DNA of 64,000 nt. Source: Paenibacillus sp. SYP-B3998. GTDB taxonomy: Bacteria > Bacillota > Bacilli > Paenibacillales > NBRC-103111. The stretch covers positions 1-64,000 of the forward strand of contig NZ_JAAIKC010000014.1 in the NCBI RefSeq assembly GCF_010820665.1, in the 5' to 3' direction. The stretch's first letter is position 1. Each line of letters starts with the position of its first letter. This document shows, one piece after another, positions 46,344 through 56,274 of the stretch. The notes below the pieces were generated by a model. It saw only the letters and a list, made by a program, of their open reading frames with translations, was not told the origin of the DNA and made no database searches. Position numbers and translations under genes: made by a program.

Positions 46344-46940
46344 TTAGTCCCCTCTTTGTTGATAACCTAAAGCGTTCAAGACGTATTTCGTCGTCTGATT
46401 AATTAAGGTTTCCGTATCTGGCCGCTCATCCGTAAACAAAAGCTCAAAAAATTCCCGTTGTTTATAGAAAAATATCGATCCTAGTACAAACATGAGCGTA
46501 CTATCCAAGGATTCAAAATGGTAGAGACCCTGCTTTCTGCCGATCTCCAAAAATTCCCTTACCTTTTTCCATATTGGATATATTAAATCTCTCATTTTTT
46601 CAACTCGCGGCGTTATCGTAATAATCTCCATCTGCATCATCGTAATCATCTCAGGGTCCGCATTTCGAATGAATACAACTTCCCGAATAATCGTTTGGAT
46701 ACCTACAATCGGATCTTGAAGAGCAAAAAAATCCGCAAGCTTATAGCTTGGGAAAAATTGTTTGAATATTTCGTGGAAAACGTTCTCTTTGCCCCCAAAA
46801 TGATAGGAAACCAGAGCCACGTTGGCTCCGGCCTCCTCACATATTTGACGAACGCTAGTTCCGTCATAACCATTTTTGGCAAACAGCTTCTTTGCTGCAA
46901 GCAATATGCGCATTTTCACATCTAGTTCTTTATCTGTCAT
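46344..46940 (-). CDS. TetR-family regulator
   Basis: 198 residues from the ATG at 46940 (AAGGAGG upstream; a TTG directly before is also possible). N-terminal HTH: LFAKNGYDGTSVRQICEEAGANVALVSYHFGGKENVF. The rest is a CecR/YhgD-like ligand domain. Directly downstream of the membrane-protein gene, as in yhgD/yhgE pairs, and a 33-bp palindrome before that gene (48146-48178) is its probable operator. Confidence 0.85.
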   Translation of the reverse strand: MTDKELDVKMRILLAAKKLFAKNGYDGTSVRQICEEAGANVALVSYHFGGKENVFHEIFKQFFPSYKLADFFALQDPIVGIQTIIREVVFIRNADPEMITMMQMEIITITPRVEKMRDLIYPIWKKVREFLEIGRKQGLYHFESLDSTLMFVLGSIFFYKQREFFELLFTDERPDTETLINQTTKYVLNALGYQQRGD

Positions 46941-46964
46941 CAACCAGCGGCCTCCTTGGTTTTG

Positions 46965-48128
46965 TTATGCCTCTTGTGGACGAAGTTCCACGATTGGTGT
47001 CGGCTTTGCCTTCTTTAAACTAACCACCAGGACATCAATGACCAGCGCAACACCAGCAATGAGGAATAGGAATTCAACTTCCTTGCTAACGTCTGGTCCG
47101 CCAAATAGTATATTCATTAAACCATTAACGGCATAAGTCCCTGGGAAAACATCGCTAAGACTATGATAAAAATTCGATAAAAGCTCACGTGGGACAATCG
47201 CTCCTGAAGTCACCAATTGCAAAGACAACATTGCGATGTTAAATAGCATACCTGCGTTACCAAACAATGTCAAAAACATTTGAGCTACGAGAGCGAATGT
47301 GAGCAAAAATAACGATTGGAAGGCCCATAGCATGAAGTATCCTTTCTCTACGTGTCCTCCCAAAAGAACCACCATCGACGCGCCAATTAAACCAATAATA
47401 GCGGAAGCAATCAAGGTAATCATGAAACGCGCAGCCGTTTTGTGCCCTTTGGAAAGCGAGGAGCCAAGTAGGTTAGAAGATACGTTGAAATTCATTCCCA
47501 TAATCATAGTGCCTACCATGGAAGCGAGGACGAGCATCATCGGCAACATTTGATTCGGCATATCCTTCACTTTATTCGTGCTGTGAATTTCTGAGGTGAC
47601 TTTACTAGTCAGTCCCTGAGCGATTTGACCAGCCTGCTCAGCTGGCAGCTTCGGGTTCATTTGCGTAAGAACAGCGGCTGCGCCTACTGCAACAGCCTCT
47701 TTATTCACGGCCGCCGTAACGTTGCTAGCAACTGCTTGCATCACCGACTTCGTCATTGACGGATTGGACTCATTAATCGTGTAAGAGATTGGGACTGTTG
47801 CCCCCTGTGTTTGAAGCTGTTTAGAAAAATCCGCCGAAATGCGCATCACCATCTGCACCTCACGCGCATTCAATCTCCGCTGCGCTTCCTCATTCGAGGA
47901 TATAACTTCGGTGCGGAAAGGTAGATTTCCTTTCAAATTCTCAACAATTTTGCTGCCTAAACCTTGATCCTCGTTCACAATGGCAATTTTAAAATTCTTC
48001 GTATTATCGGATACGCCCGCATAACCTGTCATCCATATGATACTGAATAAGAGTTGAAACATAACAGCTGTAATAATACCCACCTTCGTAGTTGTCGGTT
48101 TGAGAAAAGCACCTAAAACGGATAGCAT
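46965..48128 (-). CDS. YhgE/ABC-2-type membrane protein
   Basis: 387 residues from the ATG at 48128 (AAGGAG 8 bases before). One N-terminal helix, a long extracellular segment (KIAIVNEDQGLGSKIVENL, REVQMVMRISADFSKQL), then five C-terminal helices: the ABC-2/YhgE/Pip layout. No ATPase in the operon. Relatives export toxic compounds or virulence factors in partnership with others; here it is controlled by the TetR protein and shares a transcript with a sugar kinase. Confidence 0.8.
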   Translation of the reverse strand: MLSVLGAFLKPTTTKVGIITAVMFQLLFSIIWMTGYAGVSDNTKNFKIAIVNEDQGLGSKIVENLKGNLPFRTEVISSNEEAQRRLNAREVQMVMRISADFSKQLQTQGATVPISYTINESNPSMTKSVMQAVASNVTAAVNKEAVAVGAAAVLTQMNPKLPAEQAGQIAQGLTSKVTSEIHSTNKVKDMPNQMLPMMLVLASMVGTMIMGMNFNVSSNLLGSSLSKGHKTAARFMITLIASAIIGLIGASMVVLLGGHVEKGYFMLWAFQSLFLLTFALVAQMFLTLFGNAGMLFNIAMLSLQLVTSGAIVPRELLSNFYHSLSDVFPGTYAVNGLMNILFGGPDVSKEVEFLFLIAGVALVIDVLVVSLKKAKPTPIVELRPQEA

Positions 48129-48145
48129 ATTAACCACTCCTTTTA

Positions 48146-48178
48146 TTAAACAATCGTTTTAATTAAACGTTTGTTTAA
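48146..48178 (-). promoter_or_regulatory. 33-bp palindromic TetR operator
   Basis: A nearly perfect palindrome with TTAAACAA and TTGTTTAA ends and CGTTT/AAACG inner arms, just before the ribosome site of the YhgE-type gene. Typical of a TetR site covering the promoter; the only nearby TetR gene is in the same operon, so negative autoregulation is expected. Confidence 0.7.
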
Positions 48179-48238
48179 ATTATATGTGGAGATGCTTTAT
48201 CTGTCAATAGCCTCTTTCTTATTGGTAACCACACAAAA

Positions 48239-48272
48239 CCGCTCATGTGAACGATCTAATTCACATGAGCGG
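48239..48272 (-). terminator. terminator after the SLH phosphoesterase gene
   Basis: CCGCTCATGTGA (48239-48250) and TCACATGAGCGG (48261-48272) form a perfect 12-bp stem, followed by TTTT on the minus strand. Confidence 0.75.
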
Positions 48273-48282
48273 CGATATACTT

Positions 48283-51200
48283 TTATTTTTGTAACAAATT
48301 GCGAATGACCTGGGCTGCTTCTGCTCGAGTCGTCATTCCGTCAGGAATAAATTGGCCCGATGCGCGTCCTTGGATTAAACCAAGTTTCGCCGCCGTTCTG
48401 ACAAATTCCAGTGCCCAAGGAGCTACTGTAGATTCGTCATTAAATGAAGAGCTTGTATTCCCTACTGGTTTCGTTCCATTGATGCTTGTATAAGCACGCA
48501 TCATCATTGCTACCATCTCTTGACGTGTGATACGGGCGTTCGGTTCGAAAATCGTGTCGCTCTTTCCTGCGACAATCCCCGATTTTACAGCCATAGCAAC
48601 CGAATCTGCATACCATGCATTGGACGCAACATCTGAAAACTTTTGCTCACCCTTCGTTTTAAGGTTAAGGGATCTGACAAGCATCGCTACGAATTCAGCA
48701 CGAGTAACGGACCGTTCAGGCTCGAAATTCATTTCGCTAATCCCCTCAACAATGTGCTGGGACGTTAATATTTGAATCGTGTCCGCAGCCCAATGAGTTG
48801 ATAGAACGTCGGTAAACGTTCTTTTGACTTCGAGAATTGCATATTTACTGAAGTGATATACCTCTGCAACCATGTCCCCATTGCTATTTTCCCCACCGAT
48901 AAATTCAAGCTTCCCGTCATCGGCAATATAGTAAATTGCGGACAATGACTGGTTCATAGAAGGATCGGATTTCAAACGAATCGTAATGCCTTTGTCAAAC
49001 TTCGACAATTTAAAAATTTTCCCTTCCTTTGTAACAATATGCAAACTAAGTTCGTACACTTCACCTGATATTCTAATCTGATCTTGATTGGGAGCCAAAC
49101 CTTTTGCGATAATTTCGCGCCCTTCTAATTTGGATAACGCCTCTTTCTTCAGTACAATTTTACTTTCCTTCAATTCATCAGCAGATACCTTATTTGCCAA
49201 CTGCTGAAATAAATCAGACGGTATATTTAATGTAACTTTGCCCATCTCAAGCTTAAGCTGATTTTGTGCAAGCAGTTCCGCTGTGTTAGAAGGAAGCTCA
49301 ATTTCCTTGACATCACCGCTAGCAGTGATTGTGGCGACCCCATTCCCGATATGTCCCGAAATATCGCTAGCTTTTACGACTAGTACTCCAGGTTTTTCAC
49401 TTATTGGGTTGACTTCTTTTTTGATGTTGTCACTTGGAGTCGTGCCTGGGTCACTACTATTCACAGTTACCGTACAAATTGCCGTAAAGCCGCCTTCCGC
49501 TGTCGTCACGGTAATTATGGCTCTTCCGACACCAACTGCAGTTACCACCCCATGGCTGTCCACTTTCGCTACAGCTGGATTACTCGAACTCCATATTATC
49601 GTTTGGTTTGTCGCATTCATAGGGTTAATGGTTGCTACTAGACCATACACGGAACCCGAGACATTCATCGTCAGTTGATTAACATTTAGCTTAACGTCGG
49701 TTACTGCAATATTCGTTGCAAGCACATTCACTTTGCTTATTGCCGTAAAACCACCTTCCGCTGTCTTCACGGTAATCATGGCCGTTCCGGCACCTACTGC
49801 GGTTACAACGCCATGGCTGTCCACTATTGCTACCGCTGTATCGCTCGAACGCCATGTTACCGTTTTGTTCGTCGCATCAGTAGGATTAACAGTTGCTACT
49901 AGACCATACACGGAACCCGAGACACTCATCGTCAGTTCATTGACATTCAGCTTAACGCCGGTTACTGCAACATTCAATGTATTCACTGTCACTTCGCATG
50001 TTGCCTTAAAGCCGCCTTCCGCTGTAATCACGGTAATCATGGCTGTTCCTGCTCCTACAGGCGTCACTACACCATGGCTGTCCACTGTCGCTACCGCTGG
50101 ATTACTCGAATTCCATGTTACTGCCTTATTCGTAGCATTGTCCGGGTTCACGGTTGCAACTAGACCGTACACGGAACCTGAGACACTCATTGTCACTTTA
50201 TTCTGATCGAGCGTAACGCCCGTGACCTTAACATCCTTCGCTACATTTACAAATATCGGATTCGAATACATCCATAAATCTTTATAATTCCGCGCACTCT
50301 TAGATTCATATGAATTATCTGCAAGAGCAACGTCAAAGAGTGGATTTCCGTATTGATCTGTTTCATTCTCCACGCTCGGAGCAAGATTAGTCGCCCGCAG
50401 CCTGAAATATTGGTTTTTACTTACCTGACCAAGATCATAGGTCATGACGTTCCATCCGTCTTCGACCTTCCAGTCATTACTATTGAAGGTGTGGATTACT
50501 TTTGTTGTACCATTCGTGTCTTTATTATAATCTGCTGTTCCAGATTCAATCTTACCGGTCACTTCTCCGGAGATAAGATCAATATGATGAACCTTTACAA
50601 CATCTCCATTATTATTCTTTTCAGGGCTTTTGAAGCGGATTGTGATTTTAGCATTGTCCCCTTGTGTAACCTGAAGCTCTTCACCCATTTCTTTCTTGTT
50701 ATCCCCATTTGTTATATGAAAGTCGAGCTCATTCATTAAATCTCCAAATGCGGAAAACGATTTACCTGACCGCATGCCATCCACGACGGCTTTCATATCG
50801 GTACCCTTTACCCATGTATAGTTCTTTAAGTATTCGCCTGGCCAGTAATCAGGAGCATGAAAATCGGAGTTTCCGAAGACCCAAAATTTCCTGCCCTCTC
50901 CTAACAAAGCATCCCAAAATCCGCCAACCTGCGCAAGCTTATAATCTACACCGCCATAGGATCTAGCTTGAGGATCCGCTGTAGAACTATAACCACCTCT
51001 GCCACCCTCCATCTGGTTACCCAGCATGCCTTCAAATCCAAAGCTTATATTCGGCGCCGCATTGTTAAAATCGCGGAAATCTGATATGGAATACTTCAGC
51101 TTCCTTGAAGGGTGATTGATCAGAAAATAACTTGTATCCGCATAATTAGTCTTAAGCCATTCGATCCCCTTTATTGCATCCTCATGTGTTTTATTTAATT

Positions 51201-54200
51201 TGGGCAGACCTGCTTGAGTCCACTTTTCTATGTCTTGGTTGGTAAACATGTGTTCGAATTTGCTTACGGCTTCTTTATCGTCTGTAATAATTCCCACCGA
51301 TGCATGCTCGTGTGCTGGGACATCCCACTCGAATCCCGGGAACATGATTTTATCTTTATACTGTGAGCTTAATTTATTTAATTTAGGTATGGCGTAATCG
51401 TTGATTGACTGGGAACGCGGGATCGTTTTCTTTAAATCATTCCCATCATCATCTCGATAAGATAGTCTCATATGATCAGCAGTTGCAACCCAATCAAGGT
51501 TATACTTATCAAACGCATTATGTATTAAATCTGTGAGCGAATTATTTGCATCATCCGATAATGACGAATGGTTGTGGAACTCTCCTACCATCCATCTAGG
51601 TACATCCTTCGTAACACTTACAAAGATCGGATTCGAGTACATCCATAAATCTTTATAATTCCGCGCACTTTTTGCAGCAGGCGTATCTTCTGCAAGAGCA
51701 ATATCAAATAGCGGATTTCCATCTTTATCTGTTTCATTCTCCACGTTCGGGGCAAGATTCGTCGCCCGCAACCTGAAATATTGATTTGCATTTACCTGAC
51801 CAAGATCATAGGTCATTACGTTCCATCCGTCTTCGACCTTCCAGTCTTTGTTCGTGAACGTATGAATCACTTTTGTTGTATCATTGGTATCTTTATTTTC
51901 GTAGTCCGCTGTCCCCGATACAAGCTTGCCGGTGACACCGCCCGCTATAAGGTCAATATGATCAACCCTTACAGGATCTCCATTGTTGTTCTTCTCAGGG
52001 CTTTTGAAACGAATGGTGAGCTTAGGGCTATCCCCCTTTTTCACAAGAAGTTCTCCACCCATTTCTTCCTTACTAGCACCGTTTGTAATATTAAAGTCGA
52101 GCTCGTTCATCAAGTCTCCGAACACAGAAAATGATTTTCCTGAACGCATGCCATTCACGATGTCCTTCATATCGCGACCTTTTACCCATGTGTAGTTCTT
52201 AGCATATTCGCCAGGCCAGTATCCACTACCATTAGGGAAATGGAAATCAGAATTCCCAAAAACCCAGAATTTCCTGCCTTCTCCTAACATAGCATCCCAA
52301 AATCCGCCGACCTTCGCTAGCTTGTAGTCTACGCCGCCATAGGATCTACCTTGAACATTTCCATTATGATCATAACCACCTCGGGTGCCCTCCATCTGGT
52401 TCCCCAACATGCCTTCAAACCCAAAGCTAACTTCTGGAGCCGCATTGTTAAAATCGCGGAAATCCTTTATGGTATATTTCAGCTTTCTTGACGGGTGATT
52501 AACGAGAAAATAACTGGTGTCAGGATAGTTATTTTTAAGCCATTTGATCCCGTTTATTGCATCCTCGTGCGTTTGGTTTGTTTTGGCCAACTCTTTATAT
52601 TTCTCAACGACCTGATCACCAAACATTTGCTCAAATTTACCCGCTGCATCTTTGTCTTCTGTTACAATCCCCACAGATCCGTGCTCGTGGTTGGGAATAT
52701 CCCATTCAAATCCTGGAAACATGATCTTATCCTTATACAACTCTTTCGATTGATTCATCTTTGGAATTGCATAATCAGTGATGGACTGTGAACGCGGGAT
52801 CGTTTTCCCTAACTCATGTCCCTCATCATCTCGATGAGATGATCTCATGTGATCGGCAGTTGCTAGCCAATCTAGATCGTAGATATCAAAAGCATTTTCC
52901 AATACACTTGCGACACTTTCCTGTGCATCATCCGATAAGTAGGTGTGTGCATGAAATTCTCCACTCACCCATCTTGCATCATCCGTTTGCGGTTTGCCGC
53001 TAACAGCCTCGTTGCCAAAAACCTCCAATTCTGCCAGCCCCACGTTGCTCCCTGTACCACTACTAATTTCAAACTTTAGGGAGGTTATCGTTTTCGCAGG
53101 AAAGGTAACCGTCGTTGGCTTGCCTCCTGGATCGATATTAGACACTTCCATAGTACTGCCGTCGCTGAACGTAATTAAGCCGCCATTCGCATTATCATCT
53201 AGGTTAGGTCTATCATACATATTAATTTTAGTGATCTTAACCGCTTCTGGCCATTCTAATTTTATCCATGGTTTCGCTTCGCCTTTGGAGGCCCATTCAT
53301 ATTGATCCATTACAATGGACTTGCCATCTTTCACGTTTTTAACTGGATAATCCGAGTTGTATTCAGAAGATGCGGTCACGATTGCCTTCTTAGCCACATT
53401 CACTTTCCTCGGAGTAGAATAGTCTAATACAGTAACCGTAAATTGTTTTGTATTCTTTTTACCATCCTTTGTAATGGTGGCTGTCAACGTAACTACTGCA
53501 TTCCCTAAGCCAGCCGCAGGGCGATGCACGGTACCGTTCGTTACAATAACTGCAGGGTTGCTAGATTCCCAGCTGATCGTAGTCCCATTTGCTCCTGTAA
53601 CTGGAAGTACCAGATTTCCTGTTACTTCGTTCATCTCTATATTACCAAGATTAAGCAAGCTTTTATCTTTCAATACCGTTGATTCCGCAACTATATCCTG
53701 TACGGCCTGGTTCACAACGGGATGATCCGCCTTAAAACCAAATGGGAAAACCACACTGTCCGTATCTATTGCGATTTGATTATAATCAAAAGAAAGCTTA
53801 TTATCTGATGACAAAGAAATTTTCATATGTACGAAATCTTCGCCACGTGCTCTGCCGATAATCAATGGAATACCGTTAACTACCGTTTTTAGATCTCTGT
53901 GACCATGAGCCCCCAATACAGCATCTACACCTTCCAGCAGCTTGGTAATGTCAAATATCGGGCCTTTTGTGTCATCATCATTCTCTTCGTGAATATTTGC
54001 CACAACAATTTGAGCGCCCTGAGCTCTCGCTGCAAGTGCCGCTTTGTTTACTTCATCTGCAATATCCTTAAAATTGTAAGCATCAACGGTCCCAGGCAGG
54101 GCGTATTGTGTATCCGTTGTTACAGCCCCAATGACAGCTATTTTGACACCGTCTTTTTCAAATATTTTATAAGCATCAAGCACACGTTGATTGTTATTTT

Positions 54201-54636
54201 TATAGAATAGGTTAGCAGCAAGTAAAGGGAAATTGTTGCTACTGCTAACATCTTTGGTGACCGCATCAAGCCCCCAGTCAAACTCATGATTGCCCACCGT
54301 CGATGCTTCCATGCCCATGGCATTGAAAACCTTCATGACAGTCAATCCATGTATCAAATCGTAGAGATTCTTATCCTGATAATTATCTCCACCCCCAAGA
54401 ACTAGCGTACGCCCCGGGTTCTGACTTCTGATTTCTTCAATATTACGAGCCAATACCGCTGCAACAGGCCGATTCTCTCCGTTAACCAACGTTCCATGAA
54501 AGTCTGGAATCTGAACAATGTCAAAAACCTTGTCGCCCTCGGCTGCAAAAGCAGTGGGGAGAGGAATGCTCTGACTGAGTAATACAATAACTAGTGAAAC
54601 AATAGTGAATAACTTGCTAGTTTTTTTAATAAACAA
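48283..54636 (-). CDS. SLH-anchored giant exoprotein with calcineurin-like and two PHP phosphoesterase domains
   Basis: 2117 residues from a TTG at 54636 (AGGAG 11 bases upstream). Signal peptide 1-31. Calcineurin-like/5'-nucleotidase-type domain (about 37-310): PDFHGT, GGGDNYQD, VGNHEFDWG, NIHEEND, GAHGHRD; the usual 5'-nucleotidase C-terminal domain is absent. An Ig-like segment (~330-410) and an F5/8C-like domain (~415-535). Two PHP domains (~555-1000 and ~1013-1465), each with HxH (GEFHAHT; GEFHNHS), TADHM, HEH/HEHA, NHPSR and NSDFH metal motifs, so both seem active. Three Big_2 domains (~1467-1732), a beta-rich region, three SLH domains (~1940-2117). A three-repeat Pho box precedes the gene. 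Probably releases phosphate from organic esters at the cell surface. Confidence 0.88.
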   Translation of the reverse strand: MFIKKTSKLFTIVSLVIVLLSQSIPLPTAFAAEGDKVFDIVQIPDFHGTLVNGENRPVAAVLARNIEEIRSQNPGRTLVLGGGDNYQDKNLYDLIHGLTVMKVFNAMGMEASTVGNHEFDWGLDAVTKDVSSSNNFPLLAANLFYKNNNQRVLDAYKIFEKDGVKIAVIGAVTTDTQYALPGTVDAYNFKDIADEVNKAALAARAQGAQIVVANIHEENDDDTKGPIFDITKLLEGVDAVLGAHGHRDLKTVVNGIPLIIGRARGEDFVHMKISLSSDNKLSFDYNQIAIDTDSVVFPFGFKADHPVVNQAVQDIVAESTVLKDKSLLNLGNIEMNEVTGNLVLPVTGANGTTISWESSNPAVIVTNGTVHRPAAGLGNAVVTLTATITKDGKKNTKQFTVTVLDYSTPRKVNVAKKAIVTASSEYNSDYPVKNVKDGKSIVMDQYEWASKGEAKPWIKLEWPEAVKITKINMYDRPNLDDNANGGLITFSDGSTMEVSNIDPGGKPTTVTFPAKTITSLKFEISSGTGSNVGLAELEVFGNEAVSGKPQTDDARWVSGEFHAHTYLSDDAQESVASVLENAFDIYDLDWLATADHMRSSHRDDEGHELGKTIPRSQSITDYAIPKMNQSKELYKDKIMFPGFEWDIPNHEHGSVGIVTEDKDAAGKFEQMFGDQVVEKYKELAKTNQTHEDAINGIKWLKNNYPDTSYFLVNHPSRKLKYTIKDFRDFNNAAPEVSFGFEGMLGNQMEGTRGGYDHNGNVQGRSYGGVDYKLAKVGGFWDAMLGEGRKFWVFGNSDFHFPNGSGYWPGEYAKNYTWVKGRDMKDIVNGMRSGKSFSVFGDLMNELDFNITNGASKEEMGGELLVKKGDSPKLTIRFKSPEKNNNGDPVRVDHIDLIAGGVTGKLVSGTADYENKDTNDTTKVIHTFTNKDWKVEDGWNVMTYDLGQVNANQYFRLRATNLAPNVENETDKDGNPLFDIALAEDTPAAKSARNYKDLWMYSNPIFVSVTKDVPRWMVGEFHNHSSLSDDANNSLTDLIHNAFDKYNLDWVATADHMRLSYRDDDGNDLKKTIPRSQSINDYAIPKLNKLSSQYKDKIMFPGFEWDVPAHEHASVGIITDDKEAVSKFEHMFTNQDIEKWTQAGLPKLNKTHEDAIKGIEWLKTNYADTSYFLINHPSRKLKYSISDFRDFNNAAPNISFGFEGMLGNQMEGGRGGYSSTADPQARSYGGVDYKLAQVGGFWDALLGEGRKFWVFGNSDFHAPDYWPGEYLKNYTWVKGTDMKAVVDGMRSGKSFSAFGDLMNELDFHITNGDNKKEMGEELQVTQGDNAKITIRFKSPEKNNNGDVVKVHHIDLISGEVTGKIESGTADYNKDTNGTTKVIHTFNSNDWKVEDGWNVMTYDLGQVSKNQYFRLRATNLAPSVENETDQYGNPLFDVALADNSYESKSARNYKDLWMYSNPIFVNVAKDVKVTGVTLDQNKVTMSVSGSVYGLVATVNPDNATNKAVTWNSSNPAVATVDSHGVVTPVGAGTAMITVITAEGGFKATCEVTVNTLNVAVTGVKLNVNELTMSVSGSVYGLVATVNPTDATNKTVTWRSSDTAVAIVDSHGVVTAVGAGTAMITVKTAEGGFTAISKVNVLATNIAVTDVKLNVNQLTMNVSGSVYGLVATINPMNATNQTIIWSSSNPAVAKVDSHGVVTAVGVGRAIITVTTAEGGFTAICTVTVNSSDPGTTPSDNIKKEVNPISEKPGVLVVKASDISGHIGNGVATITASGDVKEIELPSNTAELLAQNQLKLEMGKVTLNIPSDLFQQLANKVSADELKESKIVLKKEALSKLEGREIIAKGLAPNQDQIRISGEVYELSLHIVTKEGKIFKLSKFDKGITIRLKSDPSMNQSLSAIYYIADDGKLEFIGGENSNGDMVAEVYHFSKYAILEVKRTFTDVLSTHWAADTIQILTSQHIVEGISEMNFEPERSVTRAEFVAMLVRSLNLKTKGEQKFSDVASNAWYADSVAMAVKSGIVAGKSDTIFEPNARITRQEMVAMMMRAYTSINGTKPVGNTSSSFNDESTVAPWALEFVRTAAKLGLIQGRASGQFIPDGMTTRAEAAQVIRNLLQK

Positions 54637-54688
54637 TGTTTCGACAACTCCTATTGACGTTCAAATTTGTGTCCGTTGCAACAGAGTT

Positions 54689-54732
54689 ATTGTATCAAAT
54701 CGTATATAAATTCATTGTTAAAATATTGTTAA
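54689..54732 (-). promoter_or_regulatory. Pho box and -10 of the SLH phosphoesterase gene
   Basis: On the minus strand TTAACA (54727-54732), TTAACA (54716-54721) and TTTATA (54705-54710) stand at an exact 11-bp period and fit the PhoP repeat TT(A/C/T)A(C/T)A; TACAAT (54689-54694) follows. No independent -35 is needed when PhoP is bound. Low phosphate should switch the gene on. Confidence 0.7.
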
Positions 54733-54866
54733 GCCAATTTATTTGGATGAAAGCAATCTTTAAAGAAAATTAAGAAATGCTAAACAAACCTTTTATTTTT
54801 ATTTTCTAAAATAGTGTCATAAGCATTTGTGCATGCAGCGCTTTGTAAAAAAGAAAGGAAGTAATT

Positions 54867-55868
54867 ATGTATCAAGGAAAGTTACGAAAAATCACTATTA
54901 TACTGTTAGCTTTATATACCGCTTTGATCCTTTATTTCTTGTATATAGGTTTCAACAGAGCTTTTATTCAAGACACTAGTTTGAGATATAGTCTAATACC
55001 TGAAGGAATTCCTTTACACTATCCAATGGGGAGAGACTTTAAAAATTGGTTTTTTGAGTTGGGGAACTTTGTAGCATTTATACCTTTTGGGGTTGTCATC
55101 CCACTTCTGTTTCGTTCTAGTTTTATTCGATTTATAATCCTATTTATTCTGTCTATTACGTTTCTTGAGACCTTACAAATGCTTTCCCATTTAGGATCTT
55201 TTGATATTGAGGATGTCATAATTAATACATTAGGGGCTGCGTTAGGATTTTGTGCACAACGTTTAGTACCCCGTGATCGAGATAAATTAAAAGGGATCTG
55301 TAGAATCATCTTGACAGCGGTTATACTTTCGATTGGAGTCACTACCATTGTCGGTGGCATCAATAATTATTTAGAAAAAGGGGGCGGCGAAGTCGTAGCC
55401 CTAAATGAACTTACATTAAAGGATGGGTCTGTACTGTGGGATGAAAGCATCTCCAGTTTTACAGCCGTCGAAAAAAAGGTTGAGCCTCAAATTAATATGT
55501 ACAGCAGAAAAAATACAAGAACTAACGAGTTTACGTATCTTTTAAATAGCAAATATGCAGAAATATCAGGCTATGTCGCTATACCCGATGATTTAATCAA
55601 CAGTGCAAGCAAAGGGAATAGCAACATAATTTTTAGCGCAGATGGAACAGAAATTTATTCACTGGGTTTATCAGCTAAAAGTAGTGAGAATGCGCTTCTG
55701 TCTTTTCAAACCCCTTTAAATGGAGCAAAGGAACTTACCATAAAAATTATTAACGATGATCCAAATCTGCTTACAAATGCCGTAATGTGGGACATTACTC
55801 TTACAGAAGTTAACACAGGACAAAAGATTAAAAATAGTATTAAAGAAAAATTAAGCCGGCTATTCTAA
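54867..55868 (+). CDS. VanZ-family membrane protein with C-terminal NPCBM-like domain
   Basis: 333 residues, AAAGGAAG before ATG. VanZ-type helices at 8-27, 62-82, 85-105 and around 115-130 with SFDIEDVIINTLGAALGF, the family's signature segment. After a fifth helix (~150-170) an outer domain (~190-325) reads like an NPCBM/beta-sandwich module (ISGYVAIPDD, NIIFSADGTEIYSLGL, KELTIKIINDD). Function of VanZ-like proteins is unsettled (teicoplanin resistance, membrane remodelling). Divergent from the SLH gene; no shared regulator seen. Confidence 0.7.
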   Translation: MYQGKLRKITIILLALYTALILYFLYIGFNRAFIQDTSLRYSLIPEGIPLHYPMGRDFKNWFFELGNFVAFIPFGVVIPLLFRSSFIRFIILFILSITFLETLQMLSHLGSFDIEDVIINTLGAALGFCAQRLVPRDRDKLKGICRIILTAVILSIGVTTIVGGINNYLEKGGGEVVALNELTLKDGSVLWDESISSFTAVEKKVEPQINMYSRKNTRTNEFTYLLNSKYAEISGYVAIPDDLINSASKGNSNIIFSADGTEIYSLGLSAKSSENALLSFQTPLNGAKELTIKIINDDPNLLTNAVMWDITLTEVNTGQKIKNSIKEKLSRLF

Positions 55869-56061
55869 ATGTAACATCGAAGTGAAGCCATGACATTCTC
55901 TGCGCTTGGTTGTGGAGACGGAAAAGTACCCGTCTGCATCGCAAAAATAAGCGGCGATCCCTCGCGTATAGCCAGGTCGGATCAGATTAATGAAAGAACT
56001 AAAATGATCCCCAAAATAGTTAAGGGACAGTTCCTTAAATGAGATGTGCGCTGATTTCCAA

Positions 56062-56105
56062 AAAAGTGGTTGGACAGGGTGTGCTATTCCTGTCCAACCA
56101 CTTTT
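56062..56105. terminator. bidirectional terminator with 17-bp perfect stem
   Basis: AAAAGTGGTTGGACAGG and CCTGTCCAACCACTTTT. Confidence 0.65.
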
Positions 56106-56229
56106 CGCTTTTGATCGACTACCGACTTCTTCAACAAATTATGGACAATCGAAAGACACTATGGGCTAGATGGAAATATCTATATCTTGCTTTTGTTTGG
56201 TCGTTAACACACTAGACTCGCAACTGCTC

Positions 56230-56271
56230 AGAAAGAAAAGGACACCGCAGATAAGGTGTCCTTTTCTTTCT
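56230..56271 (-). terminator. terminator of the vWA operon
   Basis: AGAAAGAAAAGGACACC pairs with GGTGTCCTTTTCTTTCT, directly after the last stop of the operon. Confidence 0.7.
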
Positions 56272-56274
56272 GTT

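Larger units (their letters stand above)
55869..56274. other. gene-free stretch with two strong terminators
   Basis: No coding signal. Contains a perfect 17-bp stem at 56062-56105 and a second stem at 56230-56271. Confidence 0.4.
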
